NCBI RefSeq assembly: GCF_003058165.1
Contig: NZ_QBUC01000002.1
Location: forward strand, 124,001 to 188,000
Origin: Paenisporosarcina sp. OV554
GTDB lineage: Bacteria > Bacillota > Bacilli > Bacillales_A > Planococcaceae
Direction of reading: 5' to 3'
DNA: 64,000 nucleotides
Position numbers and translations under genes: made by a program
The notes under the pieces: generated by a model
What the model was told of the DNA's origin: nothing
Database searches by the model: none
What the model saw: the letters and a program-made list of their open reading frames with translations, nothing else
Shown: positions 15,106-24,184 of the stretch, piece by piece
Layout: every line of letters starts with the position of its first letter
How positions within the stretch are numbered: position 1 is the first letter of the stretch

Positions 15106-15846
15106 ATGTCAGTTTTACATGTCAATAATGTAAGCAAATCTTACGGGAAACACCAAATCCTTTGCAATGTACAATTTTCAGCACAGCAAGGTCAAATCGT
15201 CGGTCTTATTGGACCTTCTGGATCTGGCAAAACAACTATTATTAAAATCGTTATGGGAATGGATCACCCATCTGCTGGGAATGTGGAAGTTTTGCAAAAA
15301 CAAGTGCCGGATCTACGTTTGCTGAAGCAGATTGGGTATATGGCACAATCGGATGCACTATATCAAGACTTAACAGGTTATGAAAATTTAACATTCTTTG
15401 CTTCGATGTTTTTGATGAGTAAAAAGGAACAGCAAGAACGAATCTCGTATGTCGTTAACCTTGTTCAATTAGAAAGTGCAATAAAGAAAAGAGTTGCCAC
15501 TTATTCGGGTGGTATGAAACGTCGGTTGTCACTAGCGGTAGCCCTTATTCAAAATCCACCCTTGTTAATTCTTGACGAACCGACCGTTGGGATTGATCCT
15601 GAGCTTAGGAAATCAATTTGGCAAGAGCTTACTAGATTGAAGAATGAAGAACAAAAGACCATTATTGTGACAACTCACGTTATGGACGAAGCAGAAAAAT
15701 GTGATGACCTTGTGATGATAAGAGAAGGTCGTGTGATTACAACTGGCTCTCCTCAAAAACTGAAAGATGACTATCAAGTGACTACCTTAGAAGAGGTTTT
15801 CTTAAAAGCGGGAGGGGAAGCTCATGCGCATCAGAGCATTAGTTAG
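15106..15846 (+). CDS. ABC-2 type exporter, ATP-binding subunit
   Basis: A 246-residue ATPase with Walker A GPSGSGKT (36-43), signature YSGGMKRR, Walker B LLILDEPTVG and switch His in TTHVMDEAE. RBS GGAGAGGTG. The DEPTVGID motif and the partner permease mark the ABC-2 drug/antibiotic export group. It overlaps the permease gene by 23 nt, indicating tight coupling. Substrate unknown; an antibiotic-like or lipid molecule is plausible for this group. Confidence 0.92.
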   Translation: MSVLHVNNVSKSYGKHQILCNVQFSAQQGQIVGLIGPSGSGKTTIIKIVMGMDHPSAGNVEVLQKQVPDLRLLKQIGYMAQSDALYQDLTGYENLTFFASMFLMSKKEQQERISYVVNLVQLESAIKKRVATYSGGMKRRLSLAVALIQNPPLLILDEPTVGIDPELRKSIWQELTRLKNEEQKTIIVTTHVMDEAEKCDDLVMIREGRVITTGSPQKLKDDYQVTTLEEVFLKAGGEAHAHQSIS

Positions 15847-16852
15847 GCGAATTGTTTTGCAGCTTGTACGCGACAAACGAACACTTGCCTTGTTGTTCAT
15901 TGCCCCTCTGCTGATTTTGACGCTTATGCATTTTCTATTTACTAGTAATGGAGTGCCTTCTAAAATAGGTATTGAAGGTCTGTCCAGTGAAATGGTTGAG
16001 CGACTAGAAAAACTTGAAATTGATGTTGTCTCTTTTCAAGAAACTAGTGATATAGAGGACACCATTATTGACAATGAATTAGATGGCTACCTTGTTTCCG
16101 AAGGCGAAACATTGAGTTTAACGGTAGAAAATACGGATCCATCTCGATCGAATTTGCTACAGGCAAAAATTCAACAAGCCATTAGTAGTGGTCCTTCTGA
16201 ATTAGTGGAGAGCGGATTTAAAACAAATTATATATATGGAAGCGAACATACGTCTTTCTTTGACGTGTTAAGTCCAATATTGGTTGGTTTTTTTGTGTTT
16301 TTCTTTGTGTTTTTAATTTCAGGGATTGGGTTGTTACGTGAACGCATGACAGGAACACTCGAAAGGTTATTGTCAACCCCTATACGAAGATGGGAAATTG
16401 TCGTAGGCTATCTAATAGGGTATGGGTTGTTTGCTATCATTCAAACAATCATCGTTGTTGTTTACGCTGTTAATGTTTTAGATATGGTATTGGTTGGCTC
16501 CATTTGGCATGTACTCGTTACAAATGTATTAATTGCGCTCGTAGCTCTAAGTTTGGGTATTTTACTTTCCTCCTTTGCGGCATCAGAATTTCAAATGATT
16601 CAATTTATCCCTTTAGTAATTGTCCCTCAAGTGTTCTTCACAGGAATTATTCCGATTGCGGGAATGCCAGAGTGGTTGCAAATTTTCTCTAAGGTCATGC
16701 CCATTTCGTATGGGGCAAATGCATTAAAAAGCATTATGTATAAAGGAACCGGGTTAAGTGAAGTACTTACGGACTTACTTGTGCTTATTGGTTTTGCCAC
16801 TGTATTTATTGCTCTTAATATTGTGGCTCTTAAAAAGTATCGGGAAATTTAG
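15824..16852 (+). CDS. ABC-2 type exporter, permease subunit
   Basis: A 342-residue membrane protein with one N-terminal helix (about 20-40), a large extracellular region (about 40-160) and five more C-terminal helices, the classic ABC-2 layout. The conserved segment GTLERLLSTPIRRWEI precedes the membrane core. ATG 15824 follows GGGAGGGGAAG. It pairs with the ATPase just upstream; the full exporter would be a 2+2 complex. The downstream GNAT starts 11 nt after its stop and may be cotranscribed. Confidence 0.9.
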   Translation: MRIRALVRRIVLQLVRDKRTLALLFIAPLLILTLMHFLFTSNGVPSKIGIEGLSSEMVERLEKLEIDVVSFQETSDIEDTIIDNELDGYLVSEGETLSLTVENTDPSRSNLLQAKIQQAISSGPSELVESGFKTNYIYGSEHTSFFDVLSPILVGFFVFFFVFLISGIGLLRERMTGTLERLLSTPIRRWEIVVGYLIGYGLFAIIQTIIVVVYAVNVLDMVLVGSIWHVLVTNVLIALVALSLGILLSSFAASEFQMIQFIPLVIVPQVFFTGIIPIAGMPEWLQIFSKVMPISYGANALKSIMYKGTGLSEVLTDLLVLIGFATVFIALNIVALKKYREI

Positions 16853-16863
16853 AGGTGATTTAT

Positions 16864-17376
16864 ATGAAAATTATAGAAACAGAACGACTTCATATTCGAT
16901 ATATGAAGACTGAAGATGCACAGTTTATGCTAGAACTTTTAAATGAACCTGATTGGATTAAATATATTGGAGATCGAGGTATTCGGACAGTAGAAGAAGC
17001 TAGAAAATATATTGTAGACGGACCGATGGCCATGTATGAAGAAGAAGGTTTTGGTTTGTACTTAGTCGAACTAAAAGAAAGTAAGATCCCAATTGGAATA
17101 TGTGGTCTAATTCAACGAGATTTCTTAAAAGATGTGGATCTGGGGTTTGCAATTCTTTCAGAGTTTTGGGGAAAAGGCTATGCATATGAAGCAGCGCGCG
17201 CGACATTAACGTTTGGACATGAAGTATTAGGGTTTAATCGTATTGCAGGGTTTACTTCACTAGATAATGAAAAATCCATAAACCTACTGCTTAAATTAGG
17301 AATGGCAGAAGAAGGGAATATTAAATTTGGTTCAACATCCGAAGACGTTAGATTGTTTGCTATAAAATATAAATAA
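16864..17376 (+). CDS. GNAT N-acetyltransferase, RimJ/RimL-like
   Basis: A 170-residue acetyltransferase of the ribosomal-protein/N-terminal acetylating type. It has TERLHIRYMKTEDA at the N-terminus, LGFAILSEFWGKGYAYEA as the CoA loop and NEKSINLLLKLGM near the C-terminus. AGAGGTGA favours ATG 16864 over the in-frame GTG 16855. It is probably the third gene of the ABC-2 exporter transcript, so modification or resistance linked to the exported compound is possible but unproven. Confidence 0.85.
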   Translation: MKIIETERLHIRYMKTEDAQFMLELLNEPDWIKYIGDRGIRTVEEARKYIVDGPMAMYEEEGFGLYLVELKESKIPIGICGLIQRDFLKDVDLGFAILSEFWGKGYAYEAARATLTFGHEVLGFNRIAGFTSLDNEKSINLLLKLGMAEEGNIKFGSTSEDVRLFAIKYK

Positions 17377-17413
17377 AAAGATTGAAACGAGACTGTCTCG
17401 TTTCAATCTTTTT
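17375..17413. terminator. Bidirectional terminator with an 18-bp perfect stem
   Basis: AAAAAGATTGAAACGAGA, loop CTG, and its exact complement. It serves the GNAT (+) and the old yellow enzyme (-). Confidence 0.95.
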
Positions 17414-17417
17414 CATT

Positions 17418-18539
17418 TTATACGCCAGGAACCCAGCCAGGAGCATTTACTATGGCCTGCCAAAGAGGGGTTGGCATGTCTAACTCTTGTTGCTTATCAA
17501 CATTTAGCTTTGTCACGATTTCTTCTTCGCGACCTTGTTCAATTTTCTGTACCCAATCAGGATCAATTAATAATTCACGAGCAAGACCAATCATTGGAAT
17601 ACCTGAAGTTAAGGCTTTTCTTGCATCTTCTGCAGAATAAATAGAACCAACTCCGATTACTGGAACACGATCACCGACAGCTTCCTGAATGATTTCAATG
17701 CGAGAACGAGTATCATCAACTCCACGTCTTGGAGTTGACCAGAAATCCATTAGTGAAACATGGAGATAATCTAAGTTTTTATTCGCCAATTCATCAATTA
17801 ATACTAACGTATCAGACATTGTAATACCCGGAGTTTCTGGTTCTTCAGGTGAGAAGCGATAGCCAACGATAAATGGTACTTTTGCATATTCTTTCACTAC
17901 TCGTTGTACTTCATCTACAATAGCTAACGGGAAAGTAAGCCGTTTTTGTAATGATCCGCCAAATCGATCCGTTCTCCGATTGGAATGTGGGGAGAAGAAT
18001 TGTTGTATTAAATAAGTGTTGGCACCATGAATTTCGACACCATCGTAACCAGCTTCAATCGCACGGCGAGTTGCTTCCCCAAAGTCACGGATAATGGATT
18101 CAACTTCTGCTTCTGTAAGCGCACGAGGTACCGGTTTACCTTCCGCTTCGTCTGGAATATTACTGGCGCTTACTACGTCCCCATTCACGATATCCGCTGG
18201 TACTTGACGACCACCATGGAAGATTTGCAAAATGGCTTTTGCTCCTGCTTCTTTAATCGATGATGCTAAATGACGTAGACTAGGAATCATCTCATCAGTA
18301 TGTGCACCGAATTCACCTGGAAAACCTTGTCCATTTGCGGTGACGTATGTACAAGCAGTAATTACCATACTGACCCCTTTTGAACGGCGAACGTAATAGG
18401 AAACTTCCGCATCTGAAACCGTGCCATCTGCATTAGAAGAGAAGTTCGTCATGGGTGCCATAACAACACGATTCTTAAGTACTGTGCCGTTAGGTAATTC
18501 AAATGTTTCAAGTAGTGGTTCATATTTTTTATTTACCAT
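17418..18539 (-). CDS. Old yellow enzyme family NADH:flavin oxidoreductase (YqiG-like)
   Basis: A 373-residue single-domain FMN-dependent TIM-barrel oxidoreductase reducing activated alkenes or related electrophiles. Visible OYE features are KNRVVMAPMTN, LQIFHGGR, GYDGVEIHGANTYLIQQFFSP and FGGSLQKR. There is no C-terminal Fe-S domain, so it is of the short OYE type like B. subtilis YqiG (about 372 residues). GGAGG sits 9 nt before ATG. Monocistronic; physiological substrate unknown. Confidence 0.9.
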   Translation of the reverse strand: MVNKKYEPLLETFELPNGTVLKNRVVMAPMTNFSSNADGTVSDAEVSYYVRRSKGVSMVITACTYVTANGQGFPGEFGAHTDEMIPSLRHLASSIKEAGAKAILQIFHGGRQVPADIVNGDVVSASNIPDEAEGKPVPRALTEAEVESIIRDFGEATRRAIEAGYDGVEIHGANTYLIQQFFSPHSNRRTDRFGGSLQKRLTFPLAIVDEVQRVVKEYAKVPFIVGYRFSPEEPETPGITMSDTLVLIDELANKNLDYLHVSLMDFWSTPRRGVDDTRSRIEIIQEAVGDRVPVIGVGSIYSAEDARKALTSGIPMIGLARELLIDPDWVQKIEQGREEEIVTKLNVDKQQELDMPTPLWQAIVNAPGWVPGV

Positions 18540-18775
18540 ATGTCATAACCTCCAGAATTTATAAAGTATTGTACTAATTCATGCTTAAACATGAAAAAGC
18601 ATAGTGTCACTTTATGCCTTCTTGTTTGCGATAGTCAAAAATTATGCCTATATAACATTAGATTCGATGTGTAAACTTAATGGGAAAATCATAAGGGAAA
18701 GAGGAATTATGCAGTAAGGGCTAGAAGTTATAATACATAACTTATGTAAGAAGTATTGAGAAAAAGGTGGAAAAT

Positions 18776-19291
18776 ATGCTAATTCGAACTGAAACTAAAA
18801 ATGATTATAAACAAGTATTCAATCTCAATTTCTCAGCGTTTAAAAATCGAGATGATGAGGCTAAATTGGTAGAGAGCATACGTTTCTCAGAAGGTTTTAT
18901 ACCAGCATTATCACTAGTGGCTGAAGAACAAGGAGAAATAGTGGGCCATGTCTTATTTAGTAAGGCTAAGATTATTCGAGAAGATGCGGAGACAGATGTT
19001 CTGGTTCTAGCTCCGGTAGCTGTAAACCCTACTGTTCAACAGAGAGGGATTGGCAGCAACTTAATTGAGGAAGGCTTAAAAAGAGCAACAAATCTCGGTC
19101 ATGGCCTTGTATTACTAATTGGGCATCCAAATTATTATCCGAAGTTTGGTTTTCAGTCAGCTAGACAGCATGGTATAGAATTAACTCAATTTAAAGTGCC
19201 TGACGATGTTTTCATGGTTTGTGAATTAATAGAAGGGGAGCTTCAACAAACGATTGGAGAATTACGCTATCCTTCCCCATTTTTCAAGTGA
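18776..19291 (+). CDS. GNAT N-acetyltransferase (YhbS-like)
   Basis: A 171-residue acetyltransferase with VLAPVAVNPTVQQRGIGSNL, the acetyl-CoA binding loop, and HPNYYPKFGF, typical of YhbS-like proteins. AAGGTGG supports ATG 18776 rather than the in-frame GTG 18767. An inverted repeat ACATAA-C-TTATGT (18735-18747) lies in the promoter region. It ends 7 nt before the convergent PAP2 gene. Confidence 0.85.
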   Translation: MLIRTETKNDYKQVFNLNFSAFKNRDDEAKLVESIRFSEGFIPALSLVAEEQGEIVGHVLFSKAKIIREDAETDVLVLAPVAVNPTVQQRGIGSNLIEEGLKRATNLGHGLVLLIGHPNYYPKFGFQSARQHGIELTQFKVPDDVFMVCELIEGELQQTIGELRYPSPFFK

Positions 19292-19297
19292 ATTAGT

Positions 19298-19954
19298 TTA
19301 AATATAGGGATATTTCGTGTGTGTTCTTTCATGAATTTTTTCTTTGAGGAACTGAAAACCCCAAATGGAGGTTATCAGCCAAAAGGCACCAGCAAAATAG
19401 CCAGCAATTACATCACTAGGGTAATGAACGCCTAAGTAAATACGGCTAAATCCAATCGTTAAAATCATGATAGTACTAAATATTACTAATAGACTGCGAC
19501 CCCATCGAGTGGGAATATAACGCCATAACAGGAATGAAAGAATTCCATATACAGTAATGGCATTCGTCGCATGACCACTTGGAAAACTGTATCCACCAAT
19601 CTCGATAAGACGGTGCAAATCAGGGCGAGCTCGATGAAAGATTTCTTTTAACAATCGAAAAAGATAGTGGGAACCCATTAATACCAAAATAAAGAGCAGG
19701 AGTTCAGATCGATGATGAAAGAAGAAGTAAAGGACGATTATGCTAATAATAACGATAAAATTAATAGATGATCCTGACCCTATAAAAGAGAAAAACTTCA
19801 TAGTTGACGTTAAAAATGGGGTTTCAAAACTTTGAATAAAAGAGATAATAGCTTTGTCGAAATACACAATATCGTTCTCTTTTATTAAAAGTGTCATCGA
19901 GCCGAAACCAACTAGTGTGATTAATAGGAGCAGAAATCTTAACTTTGAGTGCAT
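19298..19954 (-). CDS. PAP2 superfamily membrane phosphatase
   Basis: A 218-residue membrane protein with the three phosphatase motifs: KEIFHRARP, PSGH (in GGYSFPSGHAT) and SRIYLGVHYPSD. About six helices, with active-site residues on the outer face. The family includes undecaprenyl-diphosphate and phosphatidylglycerophosphate phosphatases; the exact lipid cannot be assigned. RBS AAGGAGACG. Convergent with the upstream GNAT. Confidence 0.9.
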   Translation of the reverse strand: MHSKLRFLLLLITLVGFGSMTLLIKENDIVYFDKAIISFIQSFETPFLTSTMKFFSFIGSGSSINFIVIISIIVLYFFFHHRSELLLFILVLMGSHYLFRLLKEIFHRARPDLHRLIEIGGYSFPSGHATNAITVYGILSFLLWRYIPTRWGRSLLVIFSTIMILTIGFSRIYLGVHYPSDVIAGYFAGAFWLITSIWGFQFLKEKIHERTHTKYPYI

Positions 19955-20091
19955 TTTCTTCGTCTCCTTGATTCATAAAGAACGATGATAGGAATATTTG
20001 TTTAATTAACCTAATTCAAAGAATCTCAGTTATGTGAATCCCAACAAGGTGAGGAGGGATTCATCAAGTTTTAAAGTGCACCATTTATTGA

Positions 20092-20271
20092 AGTAGCGAT
20101 GATGCATTATCTTATGAAGTCAATCTGTCCGTGCAAATACCTTTCGAAACAAAGGGATTTAAATCTTTAGAAACTGTAAATCCGGACTACCACATAGTTA
20201 ATCTGAAGAAATACATAAGGCAAGGCCAACCAAGCTTTTTCGATGTGAATAGGAAAGAAGCTGAACCATGA
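20092..20271 (+). pseudogene. Gene remnant, perhaps the C-terminus of an acetyltransferase
   Basis: A 58-codon open stretch with no start codon, preceded in frame by TGA. It reads protein-like text including FETKGFKSLETVNPDYHIVN and ends at TGA 20269. The FE-KGF segment followed by a hydrophobic strand resembles the last part of a GNAT fold. It lies in a 374-bp gap between PAP2 and DUF1028 that holds no other gene I can see. Confidence 0.35.
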
Positions 20272-20328
20272 GTAAAGTTTGTCAACTCACGAACCAGCTT
20301 CTATCTTTGTATTATCTGTTTAACTAAG

Positions 20329-21171
20329 TTATTTAATTCTCATATATTTAACGACTTTTATATCAATCGTACCACGTGGTTGCACTCGTTCATCAAAGTT
20401 CTCGATTAAATGGTAGAACTTAACAGCATCTAATAAATGGTCATGTTCTGAAAGTTCACGTTGTAAATGTCCATTTTCATATAATAGTTCTTGAAGTTCT
20501 TCTGCGAGAGCTCCTTCAATTGTCACTATATCTTCAGGCAAAGTAGGTTCAAAATAAAGTTTATGTAATTTTAGTAAGCGGGATAATTCTTGAACCGGAT
20601 TTTCATGATCATCCACACGAAGATCGATATAACGATCATTATAGCCACCGTAACTTCCGTTTTCTTTAACGATTAACAAAGCAGCAGACTGTTTTCCACG
20701 ACTATCTCCACCTGCAGTATCTCCGGCGAGTAAACTAGCAAGTAAACGTTCAGCCAATGATCCTGTTGTCTGTAAGAATGTGGATTGCATTGATTCAAGA
20801 GTATGTTGATCCACTAATATATTTCCTTGTGCTGCAAAGTTATTTCCTGCAGAACCACCTGCCCAGTCAAAACAGTCATCTCCAGTAAACGTAACACTAC
20901 GTCCTTGTGCATCAACAATTCCTACTTGTCTAGAAACAGAGTTAGTATCCTTACGAACCAATTCTTCTAATACTTCTTGAGGGGTAAAGCCATTTTCCAA
21001 CATCTCAAGCCCATGTGTCCCATAATTTAAGTTCGCCCAGGACTGTGTAGCAATTGCTCCAACCCCTGCTTTTGCAAACGGTACGACAGCCCCGACGCTT
21101 AAAAATTTAGAAGCAACGGCAACACCTAACTCTTTCGTTTCTGGATCAAAGCCTACGATTGAAAATGTCAT
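20329..21171 (-). CDS. DUF1028 family protein (Ntn-hydrolase-like)
   Basis: A 280-residue cytoplasmic protein. The N-terminus TFSIVGFDPETKELGVAVAS and the stretch VGAVVPFAKAGVGAIATQ are the DUF1028 signature, a family with an Ntn-hydrolase fold and no assigned reaction. The C-terminal 70 residues form a helical extension. Monocistronic on the minus strand, 34 bp after the potassium channel gene, so it may be cotranscribed with it. Confidence 0.85.
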   Translation of the reverse strand: MTFSIVGFDPETKELGVAVASKFLSVGAVVPFAKAGVGAIATQSWANLNYGTHGLEMLENGFTPQEVLEELVRKDTNSVSRQVGIVDAQGRSVTFTGDDCFDWAGGSAGNNFAAQGNILVDQHTLESMQSTFLQTTGSLAERLLASLLAGDTAGGDSRGKQSAALLIVKENGSYGGYNDRYIDLRVDDHENPVQELSRLLKLHKLYFEPTLPEDIVTIEGALAEELQELLYENGHLQRELSEHDHLLDAVKFYHLIENFDERVQPRGTIDIKVVKYMRIK

Positions 21172-21205
21172 GAAAAATACCCCCTTATTTAAATGATTAA
21201 TAGAA

Positions 21206-22225
21206 TTAATTGAAACTCAACTTACGATGCGTCTCTTCGTTACAAATCACATACAACACTGCATCTGGAGGGATAGCCTCATTCAATCGTCGATTAATAT
21301 CCATTTGTTGACGATCTGCAATTAGAGTCGCTCCTTTTTCCAATAAATCATGGAAAGCGTCCCCATAAGTTTGCCAATTAGAATCTTTTTTTACTTCAAA
21401 CAGATCTTCGCCGATACTTCGACTAATCAACTGTGTAACGATGGTACTCACATTTTGATGCATTGCTGAACGAACCGCAAGAAGAGAAGTCGTTTCCTGA
21501 GATAAAATAAATTCATCAACTTTTACATGAGAAAAATTAGCGATTTGTTTCTTTGTCATAAGTTCCACAGTGGTGTGAACATGAGGAGCTAATCGTTCAA
21601 CTGTTATTGCAATCGTCAACGTTTTAGCATCTCTCAAGGAAGGCACTTGAATCGTATCGTCTGCAAAAATAATAACGGATTTAGATTTTTTAATATTCGC
21701 TCGAGTAAATGTTTCTTCTTCTGAAGCATCACCTTGGACATAGTGCACACGATCGATGGCAACATCTATCGGTGAAGTTGGTAAAGTGTCAATAATGACA
21801 ATTTCACTAAATGAATCTGAAGACAAGATTTCTTCTACAGCGGTTTCTGTTTTCTTTCCCCAACCAACAATGATAATATGGTTTTCATGTGTAAACGCCA
21901 ACTTGCCTTCCTCCTTCCGTTTTCTAAATATAGAAAACGAATCTACTATCTTACCAATAATAACACCAAGTAACCCAATCCCTAGAAGATACATAAGGAC
22001 TGTGAAAAGTCTTCCGGCTCCTGTAGCAGGCGAATAATCTCCATATCCGACTGTAGAAAAAGTTGTCATGACAAAGTAAAATGATGTTAATAAACTTTCA
22101 AATGTTTCCGGCTCCAATAAATAAATTGTCACCGTACAAAAAGTAATGAAAATAAGTGTAGCAATTAATAGTGATAAATTTTTCATACGGACCAGACTGA
22201 GTCCTACTTTCAAGAAAAAATGCAT
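21206..22225 (-). CDS. yugO: Two-helix potassium channel with RCK (TrkA-N) domain, YugO-like
   Basis: A 339-residue channel: helix (about 17-36), pore loop with selectivity filter TVGYGD (58-63), second helix (about 74-97), then a cytosolic RCK/TrkA-N domain beginning near residue 110 (HIIIVGWGKKTE). The architecture and length fit B. subtilis YugO, the channel behind electrical signalling in biofilms. No TrkA-C domain is obvious beyond about residue 330. A decayed locus lies upstream. Confidence 0.88.
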   Translation of the reverse strand: MHFFLKVGLSLVRMKNLSLLIATLIFITFCTVTIYLLEPETFESLLTSFYFVMTTFSTVGYGDYSPATGAGRLFTVLMYLLGIGLLGVIIGKIVDSFSIFRKRKEEGKLAFTHENHIIIVGWGKKTETAVEEILSSDSFSEIVIIDTLPTSPIDVAIDRVHYVQGDASEEETFTRANIKKSKSVIIFADDTIQVPSLRDAKTLTIAITVERLAPHVHTTVELMTKKQIANFSHVKVDEFILSQETTSLLAVRSAMHQNVSTIVTQLISRSIGEDLFEVKKDSNWQTYGDAFHDLLEKGATLIADRQQMDINRRLNEAIPPDAVLYVICNEETHRKLSFN

Positions 22226-22326
22226 TCACGAACCTCCACGCATCAAAATTTCATTTAATTCAGTGTACCGCTTTTTAGTTTGATGTACTAGGTATGAGCG
22301 AGAGCAAAGTTGTGAAATGAAACAAC

Positions 22327-22805
22327 TTAATGTGCCTCTTCAAGCCCAGCATTTGGATGATTGGAATCTTTAATAGGCCAGGCAATATCATGTGTTTGCA
22401 TAAGCGGTGACCTTATTCCATGAAAATAGATATCCAACAAAAATAAGTATCCCGAAAATTAATCCTAAAGCTTTTCGCAAAAGAATAAGATGCATAAAGG
22501 CATCTACACCATGGGACATAATTAAAATTGCCATCACTGAATTCATGACAAATCCTGGAATTACAAAGAGCGCAGTAATAAGTTGAAACCACTTTATATT
22601 TTCTTTTATCCAATAAAGATGCTTACTATTTCACGGGGGAATCCTTGTAAATAAGCAAAGTCTACTGCAAAATAAAGCGCAAGTGGTTTTTTAAATATCA
22701 TGGATAATAAGTACACTGCAGTAAATTTGTATAGTTTCGGCCATAGTTCCAGATGAAATAGGGAAGCGCCATAAAGACAATGATTTCGATTCCAATAAAC
22801 TTCAT
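22327..22805 (-). pseudogene. Frameshifted integral membrane protein
   Basis: On the minus strand, ATG 22805 with GGAGGT upstream starts MKFIGIEIIVFMALPYFIWN. The coding signal then jumps frame (LYKFTAVYLLSMIFKKPLAL), meets a TAA after IVSIFIG, resumes (WFQLITALFVIPGFVMNSVM) and ends in another frame at 22327 (PIKDSNHPNAGLEEAH). At least three lesions interrupt one membrane protein of roughly 150 residues with about four helices. The family is not recognised. It overlaps the end of the fragment at 22807-23001, an operon arrangement. Confidence 0.6.
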
Positions 22806-22806
22806 T

Positions 22807-23001
22807 TCATGATGACCTCCGCGACATGTAATATTCGATGGCTTGTTTAATAACAGGACCAATCGAATCATCAAACTGATACATACCGATCTTACCAATG
22901 TACTCTTTGTGCTTAACCCGAAAATTTTGAGCTAAATCAAAGGTGCTATGAACGGTTAGTTGACTTTCTTTTGCAAGTTGACCAGAATCCCTAGTTTCCA
23001 A
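22807..23001 (-). pseudogene. Fragment of a soluble protein upstream of the broken membrane gene
   Basis: A 64-codon frame opening with TTG and no good RBS, preceded in frame by TAA. It encodes well-formed protein text (FDLAQNFRVKHKEYIGKIG, IGPVIKQAIEYYMSRR). The other frames just upstream (YWKLGILVN) suggest the N-terminus was lost by frameshift. Not recognised. The region from 23002 to 23140 holds nothing more that I can see than the yqxD promoter area. Confidence 0.4.
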
Positions 23002-23140
23002 TACTTACCAATATTATAATACCTAACGTTACGTGAGATACAAGTAAAATTTTTTTTTCATGTCAGACAAGAGTAATGAGATAGAAGATAAAAGCTAATC
23101 ATAAAAATAATAAAACTTTGTATGATGAAGGAGAGACCTT

Positions 23141-23596
23141 ATGATAAACATTTTAGTCGACGCAGATGGTTGTCCAGTTGTAGATTTAACCATTCAATTT
23201 GCAAAACAATATGAACTGCCTGTAACGTTATTTTGCGATACTGCACACAATATGCAACGTGAAGGTGCAAAGACTATTATGGTTTCAAAAGGCATGGATG
23301 CGGTTGATTTTGAACTCATCAATCGAGTTAAACCAGGCGATATTGTGATTACACAGGATTATGGTTTAGCAGCTATGGTATTAGCTAAACGAGGTCTCGT
23401 TATGGATCAAAATGGGCGAGAGTATACCAATGAAAATATAGACCAACTTTTACATAGTCGTCATATTGCAAAAAAAATTCGACAAGCAGGAGGACGGATG
23501 AAAGGGCCGAAGAAGAGGCGGAAGGAAGATAATGAAAGCTTTGAAATTGCCTTTAATGCATTGATTTTGAAGCAAATAAATAAGTTGAATGAGTAA
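23141..23596 (+). CDS. yqxD: UPF0178 (YaiI/YqxD) family protein
   Basis: A 151-residue PIN-like protein. The N-terminal ILVDADGCPV motif, VITQDYGLAAMVLAKRG and the basic tail GGRMKGPKKRRKEDNESF are family hallmarks. B. subtilis YqxD lies next to dnaG; here it is isolated. RBS GGAGAGACC. Probably a nuclease-like fold, reaction unknown. Confidence 0.93.
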   Translation: MINILVDADGCPVVDLTIQFAKQYELPVTLFCDTAHNMQREGAKTIMVSKGMDAVDFELINRVKPGDIVITQDYGLAAMVLAKRGLVMDQNGREYTNENIDQLLHSRHIAKKIRQAGGRMKGPKKRRKEDNESFEIAFNALILKQINKLNE

Positions 23597-23729
23597 AAAT
23601 TAATTAATGTCAGATTGTTTAATTTGCACAATCAGTGCACGATATTGAATTAAAAGCATAGGTCAATGGATTTTACTCATACTAAATAAGATTTCTTCTT
23701 TTCATTCTTAAAAAAAGAGGTGAAAGGTA

Positions 23730-23885
23730 ATGAGTAAGAAACAACCATTGGATGCAAAATCCGCGGAGATTCATCACAACTGGACGAGACCGAAAAAATC
23801 TAAAACCCAAGTCAACGGCCAAACCGAAGAATCACAGTCTACTCAGCTTTTAAAAACCAGCGCCAAAGTCCACTCGCTTAAATAA
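23730..23885 (+). CDS. Small basic hydrophilic protein (51 aa)
   Basis: ATG 23730 follows AGAGGTGAAAGGTA. The 51-codon frame encodes a Lys/Ser/Thr/Gln-rich, very hydrophilic peptide (MSKKQPLDAKSAEIHHNWTR at the N-terminus) with no membrane segment, and is followed by a terminator. Size and composition recall minor small acid-soluble spore proteins, but no family motif is recognised, so this is only a possibility. Confidence 0.6.
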   Translation: MSKKQPLDAKSAEIHHNWTRPKKSKTQVNGQTEESQSTQLLKTSAKVHSLK

Positions 23886-23904
23886 GTTGAATAAGAAGAA
23901 AGTC

Positions 23905-23932
23905 AGGCCCAGAGATTTTTCTGGGTCTTTTA
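23905..23932 (+). terminator. Intrinsic terminator after the 51-aa ORF
   Basis: GGCCCAGA-GATTT-TCTGGGTC then TTTTATTTT. Confidence 0.75.
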
Positions 23933-23950
23933 TTTTGGAATAAATTGGGC

Positions 23951-24076
23951 GAATGGGAATAACTGCAACGTGAATGGGAATAAACACCTCGTCAACGGGA
24001 ATAAACAGTAACTGAATGGGAATAAATCCAATATGAATGGGAATAAACCCAATATGAACGGGAATAACGTCGCAAA
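23951..24076 (+). repeat. Intergenic tandem array of 21-bp units (array 2)
   Basis: Six units start at 23951, 23972, 23993, 24014, 24035 and 24056. Each carries GAATGGGAATAA (one or two changes) followed by nine variable bases; a degenerate unit may precede at about 23930. The same 21-bp period occurs in array 1, with a different core. No RBS or sensible ORF; not CRISPR. Confidence 0.92.
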
Positions 24077-24184
24077 CGCCTCGTAACAGGTGTCAAAACC
24101 TCAACAGACCATCAATTTAACTAAGCGATTCCGGCACATATCTGAATATACCTACATATTATTTGGATGAAGAGGTGGTGAAAA

